Source: Thauera propionica
GTDB lineage: Bacteria > Pseudomonadota > Gammaproteobacteria > Burkholderiales > Rhodocyclaceae
Assembly (NCBI RefSeq): GCF_002245655.1
Contig: NZ_NOIH01000030.1
Span: forward strand, 1 to 63,630
Length of the DNA stretch: 63,630 bases
Direction of reading: 5' to 3'
Part shown: positions 52,951-61,889 of the stretch, piece after piece
Numbering within the stretch: position 1 is the stretch's first letter
Layout of the letters: each line of letters opens with the position of its first letter
Position numbers and translations under genes: made by a program
The notes under the pieces: generated by a model
Database searches by the model: none
Told to the model about the DNA's origin: nothing
What the model saw: only the letters and a program-made list of their open reading frames with translations

Positions 52951-54630
52951 TTAGTGCGAAGCCGCGGTGGCCGCACCGACGCCCGTCTGGGCGCGCACGT
53001 ACTGATCTTCGAAGGCCTCGATCTCGGCCTTCGCCTCGGCGCTGTTGTCCATCTTCGACACCAGGATGGTGGCGAGGAAGGCGAGCGGCATCGAGAACAG
53101 CGCGGGCTGGGTGTAGGGGAAGATCGGCGAGGCGAAGCCCAGCACGTCGACCCACACCGACTTCGACAGCACGACGAAGGTCACGGCACTGAACAGACCC
53201 AGGTAGCCACCGGCCATCGCGCCCTTGGTGGTCAGGCCCTTCCAGTACATCGACAGGATCAGCACCGGGAAGTTGGCCGAAGCCGCCACGCCGAAGGCCA
53301 GCGCGACCATGAACGCGATGTTCATCTTCTCGAAGGCCATGCCGAGCAGGATGGCGACGACGCCCAGGCCGATGGTGGCGAACTTCGACACGCGCAGCTC
53401 CTTCGCCTCGTCCGCCTTGCCCTTCATGATCACGCGCGAGTAGATGTCGTGCGAGATCGCCGAGGCACCCGCCAGCGCCAGGCCGGCCACCACCGCGAGG
53501 ATGGTCGCGAAGGCCACGGCAGACAAGAAGCCGAGCAGCAGGTTGCCACCGACCGCGTTGGCCAGGTGCATGGCGATCATGTTGCCGCCGCCGATGACCT
53601 TACCGCCAATCTCGCCACCTTCGAAGAACTCGGGGTTCTGCCCGACGATGAGGATCGCACACAGACCCATGATGGCGATGACGTTGAAGAAGTAGGCCAC
53701 GATACCCGAAGCGTAGAGCACCGACTTGCGTGCTTCCTTGGCGTCCGTCACGGTGAAGAAGCGCATCAGGATGTGCGGCAGGCCGGCGGTGCCGAACATC
53801 AGGCCGAGGCCGAGCGAGATCGCGGTGATCGGGTCGGCGAGCAGGCTGCCGGGGTTGAGCAGCTTCTGGCCCAGCTTGTGCACTTCCATCGCACGGCTCG
53901 TCAGCTCGTCGAACGAGAAACCGAACTGGCTGAACGCAAGCACGCCCACCGCAGTGCCACCGATCAGCAGCATGCAGGCCTTGATGATCTGCACCCAGGT
54001 GGTGGCGACCATGCCGCCGAAGGTGACGTAGACCATCATCAGCGCGCCGACCACGACCAGCGCGATGTTGTAGTCCAGACCGAACAGCAGCTTGATGAGC
54101 TGGCCGGCACCGACCATCTGCGCCACGAGATAGAAGCACACCACGGTCAGCGAGCTGACCGCCGCCATGGTGCGCACCTTGCCCTGGTTGAGGCGGTAGG
54201 CGGTGATGTCGGCGAAGGTGAACTTGCCCAGGTTGCGCAGGCGTTCGGCCATCAGGAACAGGATGATCGGCCAGCCGACGAAGAAGGACAGCATGTAGAT
54301 GTAGGCATCGACGCCCTGCATGTACATCATCGCCGTCAGACCCAGCAGCGTGGCGGCCGACATGTAGTCACCCGCGATCGCCAGGCCGTTCTGGAAGCCG
54401 GTGATGCCGCCGCCGGCGGTGTAGAAGTCCGACGCCGACTTGGTGCGGCTGGCCGCCCAGTAGGTGATGCCCAGGGTCAGCAGCACGAACACGAAGAACA
54501 TCGCGATCGCGTGCAGGTTGAGCGGCTGCTTCTGCGTCGCGTCCATCGCGGGACCGGCGGCAAGCACGGGAGCCGAGACGGCGAGCGACAACAGACCCGC
54601 GCCGAAGCGGGATACGAATTTGCTGTTCAT
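52951..54630 (-). CDS. actP: ActP-like cation/acetate symporter (SSS family), 559 aa
   Basis: Inner-membrane sodium:solute symporter with about 13 helices. A signal-like N-terminus ([20 protein letters not shown]) is followed by SSS hallmarks: [28 protein letters not shown] (in part), [18 protein letters not shown], and [15 protein letters not shown]. It resembles acetate/glycolate permease ActP, so a short-chain carboxylate such as acetate or propionate is the likely cargo. The second of two ATGs (54630) is chosen for spacing to GGAG. It overlaps the DUF485 gene, its usual partner. Confidence 0.9.
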   Translation of the reverse strand: MNSKFVSRFGAGLLSLAVSAPVLAAGPAMDATQKQPLNLHAIAMFFVFVLLTLGITYWAASRTKSASDFYTAGGGITGFQNGLAIAGDYMSAATLLGLTAMMYMQGVDAYIYMLSFFVGWPIILFLMAERLRNLGKFTFADITAYRLNQGKVRTMAAVSSLTVVCFYLVAQMVGAGQLIKLLFGLDYNIALVVVGALMMVYVTFGGMVATTWVQIIKACMLLIGGTAVGVLAFSQFGFSFDELTSRAMEVHKLGQKLLNPGSLLADPITAISLGLGLMFGTAGLPHILMRFFTVTDAKEARKSVLYASGIVAYFFNVIAIMGLCAILIVGQNPEFFEGGEIGGKVIGGGNMIAMHLANAVGGNLLLGFLSAVAFATILAVVAGLALAGASAISHDIYSRVIMKGKADEAKELRVSKFATIGLGVVAILLGMAFEKMNIAFMVALAFGVAASANFPVLILSMYWKGLTTKGAMAGGYLGLFSAVTFVVLSKSVWVDVLGFASPIFPYTQPALFSMPLAFLATILVSKMDNSAEAKAEIEAFEDQYVRAQTGVGAATAASH

Positions 54631-54950
54631 CATTTCTCCGCCTTCCATGCAGCCTGGACGAGTTCCTTGTTGATGTCGTCGAATTCGCCATTGGCGCGAC
54701 GCACATACACCAGAGTCAGAACCCAGAAGAAGATGAACTGCAGCAGGCCGGCCAGGATGCCGAAGGTCAGGTTGCTGCCCTCGAACAGGCGCTTGCCGAT
54801 CAGCTCGGGCGCGAAGGCCACGAGCAGCACGAAGCCATAGAAGATCACCAGCACGGTGACCGCAAGCAAGCCCGCAAAGCGGGTGCGCTTGGCCACCAGT
54901 TCCGCAAAGCGCGGATTGCGCCTGATGTGCGCATAGACAGAGCTAGACAC
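54630..54950 (-). CDS. DUF485-family (YjcH-like) membrane protein, 106 aa
   Basis: Two transmembrane helices ([40 protein letters not shown]) and the DUF485 motif [15 protein letters not shown]. It nearly always precedes actP, and its TGA overlaps the actP start. The start is assigned to a GTG at 54950 preceded by GGAGGGAGAAA; an upstream ATG would add unrelated residues. Function unknown, probably assisting the symporter. Confidence 0.88.
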   Translation of the reverse strand: MSSSVYAHIRRNPRFAELVAKRTRFAGLLAVTVLVIFYGFVLLVAFAPELIGKRLFEGSNLTFGILAGLLQFIFFWVLTLVYVRRANGEFDDINKELVQAAWKAEK

Positions 54951-55044
54951 TTTCTCCCTCCTCAAGGAAAAGCAACGTTGGAAACGCCACTCCTCCACCC
55001 TCCTTGAGCCGACCAGCCGTCTGACGCAGCGGTTCGGATCAATG

Positions 55045-55058
55045 GATGATATATCATC
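55045..55058. promoter_or_regulatory. 14-bp perfect palindrome between DUF485-actP and the enoyl-CoA hydratase gene
   Basis: GATGATATATCATC is fully palindromic and AT-rich in a GC-rich background, about midway in the 165-bp divergent gap. It probably binds a dimeric regulator (GntR or TetR type) controlling one or both genes. Confidence 0.6.
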
Positions 55059-55115
55059 GATAAGACTCCATACATGTCCGTATGGAAATTTTTTATCTTT
55101 TTATCCAGACACCCA

Positions 55116-55898
55116 ATGGAATCGAAGATTTCGTTCGACCTCGCCGACGGCATCGCCACCGTCACCCTGCACAATCCGGGCAAACTCAACGCGGTCAACG
55201 CCGCGATGTGGCGCGGGCTCTCTTCCGCGCTCAAGCGGGTCGCCGACACCCCCGAAGTGCGCTGCGTGATCCTGCGCGGCGCCGGCGACGACGCCTTCGC
55301 TGCCGGCGGCGACATCGAGGAATTCCTGACCGTGCGCGCCACGGTGGACGACGCGCTGCACTACCACGAGGAACTCGTCGCCAATGCCCTGGACGCGATC
55401 CGCAACTGCGCAGTGCCGACCGTCGCGGCGATCCGCGGTGCCTGCATCGGCGGCGGACTGGAGATCGCCGGCTGCTGCGACATCCGCATCGCCGGCGAAT
55501 CATCGCGCTTCGGCGCACCGATCAACCGCCTGGGCTTCTCGATGTATCCGGGCGAGATGGCCGGCCTGCTTGCGCTGGTCGGGCCGGCCGTGGTGCTGGA
55601 GATCCTGCTGGAAGGGCGCATCCTGACCGCGCGCGAGGCGCTGCAGAAGGGCCTGCTTTCACGCGTGGTGGACGACGAGAAGGTCTTCGACGAGGCCGCA
55701 ACCTGTGCCGCACGCATCTGTGCCGGGGCGCCGCTGGTCGCGCGCTGGCACAAGCAGTGGGTCCGGCGCCTGATGACGGGCGCGCCGCTCACCGACACCG
55801 AGAAGCGCCAGGCCTTCGACTTCCTCGCGACCGAGGATTACCGCGAAGGACTCGACGCATTCCTCAACAAGCGCGCGCCCCGTTTCACGGGGCGCTGA
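55116..55898 (+). CDS. Enoyl-CoA hydratase/isomerase family protein, 260 aa
   Basis: Crotonase fold: NPGKLNAVNAAMWRGL near the start, the oxyanion-hole pair AAGGDIEEF and RGACIGGGLEIAGCCDIRIA, and a C-terminal helical region. The position of the first catalytic Glu of hydratases is occupied by Gly/Leu (GGGLEIA retains Glu), so hydratase, isomerase or hydrolase activity cannot be told apart. The ATG at 55116 gives the family start MESKISFDLADGIATVTL; an ATG at 55074 would add 14 residues. It is divergent from the actP pair. A stem-loop overlaps its stop codon. Confidence 0.88.
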   Translation: MESKISFDLADGIATVTLHNPGKLNAVNAAMWRGLSSALKRVADTPEVRCVILRGAGDDAFAAGGDIEEFLTVRATVDDALHYHEELVANALDAIRNCAVPTVAAIRGACIGGGLEIAGCCDIRIAGESSRFGAPINRLGFSMYPGEMAGLLALVGPAVVLEILLEGRILTAREALQKGLLSRVVDDEKVFDEAATCAARICAGAPLVARWHKQWVRRLMTGAPLTDTEKRQAFDFLATEDYREGLDAFLNKRAPRFTGR

Positions 55899-55927
55899 AT
55901 GGCGCTGCCGGACGAACGCCCGGCAGC
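55875..55927. terminator. Two hairpins between convergent enoyl-CoA hydratase and TolC-like genes
   Basis: GCGCCCCG-TTTCA-CGGGGCGC (55875-55895) overlaps the hydratase stop codon. GCTGCCGG/CCGGCAGC (55904-55911 and 55920-55927) lies directly after the TolC-like stop on the minus strand. Neither has a U-tract. Confidence 0.45.
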
Positions 55928-55931
55928 CGGT

Positions 55932-57404
55932 TTACTGGGCGGCTGCCGGCGTTGCGGCGGGGGCAGCCCCCGCTTCGCGCAGCGCGGCCTCGAGCAGGGC
56001 AGCCTTGTCTATCTGCAGCGGCATCGGTGCGTCGGGCGGGCAGATCGATGCCGGATCGATCCCGGTGCGCTCCTGGCCCAACTCCACCGCCGTCGGCATG
56101 TTCTCGCGCGCCACATCCAGCGCCGGCATCAGGCGGCCGATCGCAGCAAGCGTGCGCGCCTTGGCCGTCAGCAGGTCGTAACTGGCATTGACGTAGGCCC
56201 TGCGTGCCTAGAAGTACTCGTTCTCGGTATCCAGCAGGTCCAGCAGCGTGCGCTGGCCGATGTCGAACTGGTTGCGGTAGGCCTGGCGTGCCTTCTCGAT
56301 CGACAGCTGGTGCTGGTCCAGGTAGCGCAGTTGCTCGACCAGGCGCTGGCTGTCGTTGTAGGCGATCGACAGCGTCTGACGCAGGTCGCGGCAGGCCTTC
56401 TCGCGCTGGTCGCGGGCGACGTTGAGCGTCTCTGCCGCCTCGCGGATGCGCGCCTGGTCCGCACCGCCGCGATACAGGTTGTAGCTCAGCACCAGTTCGA
56501 CCACTTGTTCGCGCGAATTGCCGTCGTAGCCATCCAGGTTGTGGTCGAGGGCCTGACGCGCGCGCAGATCCACGCGCGGGCGGTTGGCGGCGCGGCGCAT
56601 GTCCACCAGGCGCTGACCGGCATCGACGTTCTCGACCGCGGCATACAGCATCGGGCTGCCGGCGAACGCCTCGCGCAGCGCGTCATTCACGGACGGGGGC
56701 AGGTCGACAGGCGGCAGCACGCCCTCCATCGACGCCAGCTGCTCGGGCGGCACCTCCCCGATCAGGCGCAGGTAGCGCGCGCTGACGTCGTGCAGGTTGG
56801 ATACTTCGGTCAGCAGGTTCGACTCGGCCAGCGCGAGGCGGCCAGTGGCCTGCTCGAGGTCCACGCGACGCCCGACTCCGGATTGCGTGCGCTCGCCGAT
56901 CTGGTCATACACCTGCTTGTGCTGGACATAGTTTTCCTGCGCCAGCCGCACCAGCTCGCGATAGCGCGACACGTCGCCGTAAGCGCGCAAGGCTTCCAGC
57001 GCCGCGCCTTCCGACGCATCCATCAGCTCGTAGTAGCGCACCAGCCTGGCGTGGCCGAGCCGAGCGACGTCGTTGCGGGTGTAGAAACCGTCGTACACCA
57101 TCTGGTTGAGCGAAAGCGTGGCGTTGCGGTGCGTGTAGCGCTCCGTGCCCTGGCCTTCAAAGTACTGGCGCTCGCGGCCGATGCCGGCCGTCAGGTCGAC
57201 ACGCGGCCGATAGCCACCGCGCGCCGCATCCTGCTCGGCCTCCGAGGCGAGGAAGGCGTGCCACCGGGCCTGGACTTCCGGATTGGCGACTACCGCCTTG
57301 CGCGCAGCGTCACGCAGCATGTCGGGCGCCCCGGCCTGGACCGCAGCACCGGGGAAAGCCGCCACCAGGGCAGCGAAGAGTAGAGCGCGCATTGGTTTTT
57401 TCAT
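55932..57404 (-). pseudogene. TolC-family outer-membrane channel gene (LapE/AggA-like) interrupted by an in-frame TAG
   Basis: Outer-membrane efflux protein of a type I secretion system. A signal peptide (MKKPMRALLFAALVAAFPGA) precedes TolC-type repeats (ARWHAFLASEAEQDAARGGY; RVDLTAGIGRERQYFEGQG; QNYVQHKQVY-like and FDIGQRTLLDLLDTENEYF). Codon 399 (56208-56210 on the plus strand, CTA) reads TAG. Reading resumes in the same frame with ARRAYVNASYDLLTAKARTL and ends at TAA (55932-55934). The family normally has Gln after ENEYF, so a single CAG to TAG change explains it. The truncated 398-aa protein would lack the last long helix and C-terminus. AAGGTG precedes the ATG at 57404. It is divergent from lapG, in the adhesin locus. 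A sequencing error or amber suppression is the alternative. Confidence 0.88.
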
Positions 57405-57423
57405 GATGTTCACCTTATTGAGA

Positions 57424-57461
57424 GCCGCTGCGAACACCGGTCCTGCCAGGTTCGCAGCGGC
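57424..57461 (-). repeat. Perfect 12-bp inverted repeat in the leader of the TolC-like gene
   Basis: GCCGCTGCGAAC (57424-57435) and GTTCGCAGCGGC (57450-57461) flank a 14-nt loop, 20 bp upstream of the start codon and just before its ribosome binding site. As RNA this makes a stable hairpin that could limit translation; as DNA it could be an operator. Confidence 0.6.
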
Positions 57462-57618
57462 ATTGCTGCGTTACGGAAATTATTTCACCCCTCGCCGGAT
57501 CGGCCTGAGAACTACTAGACGCTATTCCGCGAATTCCCATCCCGTGTGACACTAGGCGCCCCCGTGGCGGCGTCTACGTGCGCCGTGCCCGCTTCCAACG
57601 CCTCATCGCCATCGAGCC

Positions 57619-58344
57619 CTGGAGACGGCCGTCAGACTCCTTCACCAGCTCCGCCTGCTGCTCATCCCGGTCGGGCACGGACGCCGCGCACTTACCCTGA
57701 TCGTCTGCGCGCTGCTGTGCTCGACGTTCGCGCGCGCCGATCTGGAGCGCATCGGCGCCGAAGCCGCACAGCGCTATGGTGCGAAAACGGTGGCGGCGGT
57801 GGACGCCTGGCGGCAGATGATGGAAGCGGCGGCAACACGCTCGGAGCAGGACCGCCTCGCCCTGGTGAACAATTTCTTCAACCGTCACCTGCGTTTCGAG
57901 GACGACCGCCAGGTGTGGAACACGCCCGACTACTGGGCTACACCGCTCGAAGCCCTGTCGCGCAGCGCGGGCGACTGCGAGGACTTCGCCATCGCCAAGT
58001 TCGCCAGCCTGCGCATGCTCGGTGTCCCGCCGGAGCGACTGCGGCTGATCTACGTCCGTGCCAACATCGGTGCCGCGGACAGCGGCATCTCGCAGGCACA
58101 CATGGTGCTGGGCTATTACCCCACGCCGGACGCCGAACCGCTGGTGCTCGACAACCTGATCAACGACATCCGCCCGGCAGGCCGAAGACCCGACCTGTTC
58201 CCGGTCTTCAGCTTCAGCGACGCCGGCCTGTGGGTGGCCGGCGCCAGCCAGTCATCCGCCGATCCAACCACGCGCCTGTCACGCTGGCGCGATGTGCTCG
58301 ACCGCATGAGCCGCGAAGGCATCCGGCTCGTCGGCAGCCCATGA
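57619..58344 (+). CDS. lapG: LapG-like periplasmic cysteine protease (transglutaminase-like BTLCP), about 241 aa
   Basis: The catalytic Cys-His-Asp triad of bacterial transglutaminase-like cysteine proteases is intact: Cys in SAGDCEDFAIAKFASLRML, His in SQAHMVLGYY and Asp in PLVLDNLIND. LapG cleaves the N-terminal region of a LapA-type surface adhesin and so releases the cell from biofilm; LapD holds it inactive at high c-di-GMP. A signal-peptide-like stretch (GRRALTLIVCALLCSTFARA) precedes the mature part. The frame, open from 57556, has no ATG, GTG or TTG before 57790, which would cut off the signal peptide. The CTG at 57619 is given only as a placeholder. It is followed 25 bp later by lapD. 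Confidence 0.85.
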   Translation: METAVRLLHQLRLLLIPVGHGRRALTLIVCALLCSTFARADLERIGAEAAQRYGAKTVAAVDAWRQMMEAAATRSEQDRLALVNNFFNRHLRFEDDRQVWNTPDYWATPLEALSRSAGDCEDFAIAKFASLRMLGVPPERLRLIYVRANIGAADSGISQAHMVLGYYPTPDAEPLVLDNLINDIRPAGRRPDLFPVFSFSDAGLWVAGASQSSADPTTRLSRWRDVLDRMSREGIRLVGSP

Positions 58345-58369
58345 AACCCTAGTCCGGAGCAACAGACAC

Positions 58370-60271
58370 ATGTCCCTGATCAAGCAGCTTTGGCTCGCGA
58401 TCATCCTCGTCACCGCCATTGCGCTCGGCGGCAGCGTGCTGGTCAGCACGCTTTCGGCACGCCACTACCTCGAGCAGCAGCTCGCGGTGAAGAACATCGA
58501 CAACGCCACCTCGCTGGCGCTGGTCCTGTCGCAACTGCCCAAGGACCCGGTGACCATCGAACTGCAGGTGACCGCACAGTTCGACACCGGCCACTACCGC
58601 CGCATCCGCCTCGCGGACCCCAGCGGCCAGACGATCGTGGAGCGCCACTTCGACGGCAGCGTCACCGAGGCACCGCCCTGGTTCATGGAACTCGTGACCA
58701 TCGGGGTCCAGCCCGGCATCGCGCAGGTGCAGGACGGCTGGAAGCAGTTCGGCACCCTGACCGTCGAGAGCCACAGCCGCTACGCCTACGCCTCGCTGTG
58801 GCAGGCCGCGCGCCAGTTGCTGGCCTGGTTTCTGGCGGCCGCGGTGCTGTGCGGCATCGTCGGCACCCTGGTGCTGAAGTGGATCACCCGGCCGCTGAAC
58901 CGCATGGTGGAGCAGGCCGAAGCCATCGGCGATCGCCGCTTCATCACCACTCCCGAGCCGAACACGCAGGAGTTCCGCAGTGTGGTGCGCGCGATGAACG
59001 CCCTTTCGGAGCGCGTTCGGGCGATGCTGGCCGAGGAGTCGCGCCGGCTGGAAACGCTGCGCCATCAGGTGCAGCACGACGAGCTGACCGGGCTCTTCAA
59101 TCGCGAGCAGTTCATGCGCCATCTGTCCGCCGCGCTGGCACGCGACGACAGCCAGGCCGGCGGCGTGCTCGTGATCGCGCGCGTGCCGGGGCTGATCGAG
59201 CTCAACCAGCGCCTGGGCCGCCTCAACACCAACCGCTATCTGTGCGCCGTAGCCGAAGCGCTGCAGGCTGCCACTGCGGACAATGGCGGCTGGCTGTGCG
59301 CACGCCTCGGCGGCAGCGACTTCGGTTTGCTCGCCCCGGCGGCGGACACGGCGGAGGCAGTCGCCATGGCCGTTCACGCGCATCTCGCCGCCGCTAAGGG
59401 CGCGCACCCGGACATTGCCCCCGTGCTGGTCGCGGCGGGCGAGTACGCGCCGGGCGAGGAACGTCCGGTCGTGCTGTCCCGCATCGATGGCGCGCTGGCC
59501 GCGTCGGAGGAGACCGGCGAGCCCAACCCTGCGCTGGTGGGTGCGTCGGGCAAGCCCCTGCTCCGCGACAGCCAGGAAGGCTGGCAGCAGGCCATTGCGA
59601 CCGCCCTGGCGGGTGACGGCCTGGAACTGATGCGCTACCCGGTCCGCACGACCGGCGGCGAGCTGCTGCACCACGAGGCGCCGCTGCGCATGCAGGTTGA
59701 CGGTGAATGGCAGCGCGCAGGGCTGGTGCTGCCCTGGGCGGCCAGGCTCGGGCTGATGGCCGACGTCGATCTCCATGTGCTGCAGCTTGCGCTGAAGCAG
59801 CTGGCGGCCTACCCCGGACTCGAGCTGGCGATCAACGTCTCGGCCGACGCCCTGCGCGACGGCGCGGCACGCGACCGGCTCTACGCCAGCATCGCGGCCG
59901 CGCGCGAACTGGCGCCGCGGCTGTGGATCGAGGTGCAGGAGCACAGCGCATTGCAGCACCAGCCCGAGTTCCGCGCGCTGTGCCTGATGCTGCAGCCGCT
60001 GGGCTGCCGCCTCGGCCTCAAGCATGCGGGGGCGGAACTGCACGGCATCGAGGACCTGCACGAACTGGGTTTGCACCACATCAAGATCGATCCGACCTTC
60101 ATCACCGACATCGACGCTTCGCCGGGCAACCAGGCCTTCGTCCGCGGCCTCAGCACCATCGCGCATTCGATCGGCCTGTTGTCGATCGCCGAAGGCGTGG
60201 GACGGGCAGAAGAGCTGGCGACCCTCGAACGTCTTGGCGTCGACGGCATGACCGGCCCAGCCGTGCGCTGA
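58370..60271 (+). CDS. lapD: LapD-like c-di-GMP receptor (HAMP, degenerate GGDEF-EAL), 633 aa
   Basis: Inner-membrane sensor that binds c-di-GMP inside and sequesters LapG outside. A first transmembrane helix (LWLAIILVTAIALGGSVLVS), a periplasmic LapD_MoxY-type domain (~25-150, with RRIRLADPSGQTIVERHF-like strands) and a second helix (LAWFLAAAVLCGIVGTLVLK) lead to HAMP. The GGDEF motif is degraded to GGSDF (near residue 314) and the EAL motif to EAP (near 435), so it should be catalytically dead but may still bind the nucleotide, as LapD does. KIDPTF is retained. It is 25 bp after lapG, presumably co-transcribed. Confidence 0.9.
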   Translation: MSLIKQLWLAIILVTAIALGGSVLVSTLSARHYLEQQLAVKNIDNATSLALVLSQLPKDPVTIELQVTAQFDTGHYRRIRLADPSGQTIVERHFDGSVTEAPPWFMELVTIGVQPGIAQVQDGWKQFGTLTVESHSRYAYASLWQAARQLLAWFLAAAVLCGIVGTLVLKWITRPLNRMVEQAEAIGDRRFITTPEPNTQEFRSVVRAMNALSERVRAMLAEESRRLETLRHQVQHDELTGLFNREQFMRHLSAALARDDSQAGGVLVIARVPGLIELNQRLGRLNTNRYLCAVAEALQAATADNGGWLCARLGGSDFGLLAPAADTAEAVAMAVHAHLAAAKGAHPDIAPVLVAAGEYAPGEERPVVLSRIDGALAASEETGEPNPALVGASGKPLLRDSQEGWQQAIATALAGDGLELMRYPVRTTGGELLHHEAPLRMQVDGEWQRAGLVLPWAARLGLMADVDLHVLQLALKQLAAYPGLELAINVSADALRDGAARDRLYASIAAARELAPRLWIEVQEHSALQHQPEFRALCLMLQPLGCRLGLKHAGAELHGIEDLHELGLHHIKIDPTFITDIDASPGNQAFVRGLSTIAHSIGLLSIAEGVGRAEELATLERLGVDGMTGPAVR

Positions 60272-60281
60272 CGCCGGCAGA

Positions 60282-61826
60282 TCAGCCCGCGGTCAGATCC
60301 CACACCCGCAGTTCGGTACCGCCGCCGTCCTGCAGAACGAAGGCCGGCGGCGGCAGCGAGAACGGCGGCGCGCACAGGTCCTGTGCGCGCCAGCCGCCGG
60401 GCTCGACCTCGGCGTTGGCCGCGCCACGGTGCGAGGTGGCGATGAGGTAGCGCGCACCGCTGCGGCGGATGTTCTCCAGCGCGGCCTGGACCTGCGCGTT
60501 GGGCAGGTGCGTCAGCACGTGCCGGCACAACACGGCATCCGCGCTGGGCAAGGCGTCGGAGACGACGTCGGCGACGTTGAAGAACACGCCTCGCCGCCCC
60601 CGATGGAGCCCCAGCACATAGTCGATGACTTCCGGCGACACGTCGATGCCCAGATACAGGTCAAGCGTGTCGAGCGCAGGACCGAACCAGTTCAGGTCGC
60701 CGCAACCGGCATCGAGCAGGCTGCGCACGTTCAGGCGCTGCAGCAGCTTGAGCAGGGATTTGCGCATCGCGGCAGTGGCCGCCAGCGTGGAACCGGGACC
60801 GCTGCGGGTTTCGACGCAGCCCCAGGTGCGCTCGTTGAAGATGCGGGAAAAGGCGCGGGCGCGGCGGACCTCGCCATCGTCCAGCGGTGAGCCGAAGCGC
60901 CCGTCCGCCGCGCGCGGGCCGATCGTGCGCCGGCGAAAGTCGAGATCGGCAAAGCGCTCGTACTCCTCCAGCGTGCGCCGCGTGCCCAGCCCGTAGCGCG
61001 CGATGTCCCGCATCGCCTCGGGGTCGGCCGGCAGTTCGCGCGCCAGCAGGCAGCGCAGCCGGGCGTGGGCGCGCGCGCTCAGCGTCGCCCAGTCACGGTT
61101 GTCGCTCCAGTGGCGCGGGCGGCCGCGCTCGTTCGAATAGTCGTGATACAGCAGCACGTCGTCGGGCGTGAACAGGTCCCAGCCATGGGTCCACAGGCGC
61201 ACCGCGAGGGTGATTTCCTCACCCTGGAAGTACAGCAGCGGGTCGTAGGGCACCTCGTCGAACGCCGCCGCCGGCGCGAAGATGCAGCCAGCGCCGACGA
61301 AGGCCGAGGGGAGCGGCGCTTGTGGCCGGCATTCGTAGGGCAACGCCCGCGAGTGCAGCAGCAGCCCGCCCTGGTCGCTGAACTGCTTTGCGATCTGCAC
61401 CGGAATGCGCCGCTCGCCGAGGCGATCGGGCAACTGGTAAGGCACGGGATAGGAACTGAGCACCGGCCGCGGCGACGGGCAGCGCTGCAGCATGGCGATG
61501 AATGCCTCGTCCCAGCCGGGCTCGAAGCGCATGTGGCTGTCGATCTGCAGCACGTAATCCTCGTCGCGCCGCAGTTCGGTCAGGATGCGGTGCCGCGCCC
61601 AGCACGCTCCCAGGCTTTCGGAGGCATGCACGGTCAGGCTGCGGACGTGGCTGGCCGGCGCTTCCCCGCCGATGCAGTCGTCGTCGTCGCCCGGAATCAC
61701 CTGCCACAGCACGCCGGCGAAAACCCGCTCGGGATGCGCGGCGCGGGCGAACAGGTCGGTGACCGTGGCCGGTCCTTCGCTGTCGCGGTAGCTGGCGATG
61801 GAAACGAAGATCCGTGGCAGTTCCAT
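60282..61826 (-). CDS. Glycosyltransferase (GlcNAc-type, GT60-like) fused to a class I methyltransferase, 514 aa
   Basis: The N-terminal ~260 residues resemble the GlcNAc-transferase family known from Skp1 glycosylation (IFVSIASYRDSEGPATVTDL; acidic metal-binding DSHMRFEPGWDEAF; GAGCIFAPAAAFDEVPYDP; QGEEITLAVRLWTHGWDLFT). A linker of about 90 residues follows. The C-terminal ~170 residues are a Rossmann-type methyltransferase (SLLDAGCGDLNWFGPAL; GIDVSPEVIDYVLG). It lies directly after the adhesin gene on the same strand, which suggests that it modifies the adhesin or a related surface glycan. The ATG at 61826 gives the conserved MELPRIFVSIASY. No signal peptide is seen, so it acts in the cytoplasm. 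Confidence 0.8.
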   Translation of the reverse strand: MELPRIFVSIASYRDSEGPATVTDLFARAAHPERVFAGVLWQVIPGDDDDCIGGEAPASHVRSLTVHASESLGACWARHRILTELRRDEDYVLQIDSHMRFEPGWDEAFIAMLQRCPSPRPVLSSYPVPYQLPDRLGERRIPVQIAKQFSDQGGLLLHSRALPYECRPQAPLPSAFVGAGCIFAPAAAFDEVPYDPLLYFQGEEITLAVRLWTHGWDLFTPDDVLLYHDYSNERGRPRHWSDNRDWATLSARAHARLRCLLARELPADPEAMRDIARYGLGTRRTLEEYERFADLDFRRRTIGPRAADGRFGSPLDDGEVRRARAFSRIFNERTWGCVETRSGPGSTLAATAAMRKSLLKLLQRLNVRSLLDAGCGDLNWFGPALDTLDLYLGIDVSPEVIDYVLGLHRGRRGVFFNVADVVSDALPSADAVLCRHVLTHLPNAQVQAALENIRRSGARYLIATSHRGAANAEVEPGGWRAQDLCAPPFSLPPPAFVLQDGGGTELRVWDLTAG

Positions 61827-61847
61827 GCTTGTCTTTCTGAAGCGGCG

Positions 61848-61875
61848 AGCCCCCGCGCCAAGCGGCACGGGGGCT
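61848..61875 (-). terminator. Hairpin between the adhesin and glycosyltransferase genes
   Basis: AGCCCCCG (61848-61855) and CGGGGGCT (61868-61875) form an 8-bp stem, 15 bp after the adhesin stop. No U-tract follows, so it may only attenuate transcription into the glycosyltransferase gene. Confidence 0.4.
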
Positions 61876-61889
61876 GCCGGTGATGCGCC

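Noticed and set aside
57546-58352. Alternative plus-strand frame across lapG
   Set aside because: The translation is Arg/Pro/Ala-rich without motifs, whereas the LapG frame has an intact catalytic triad.
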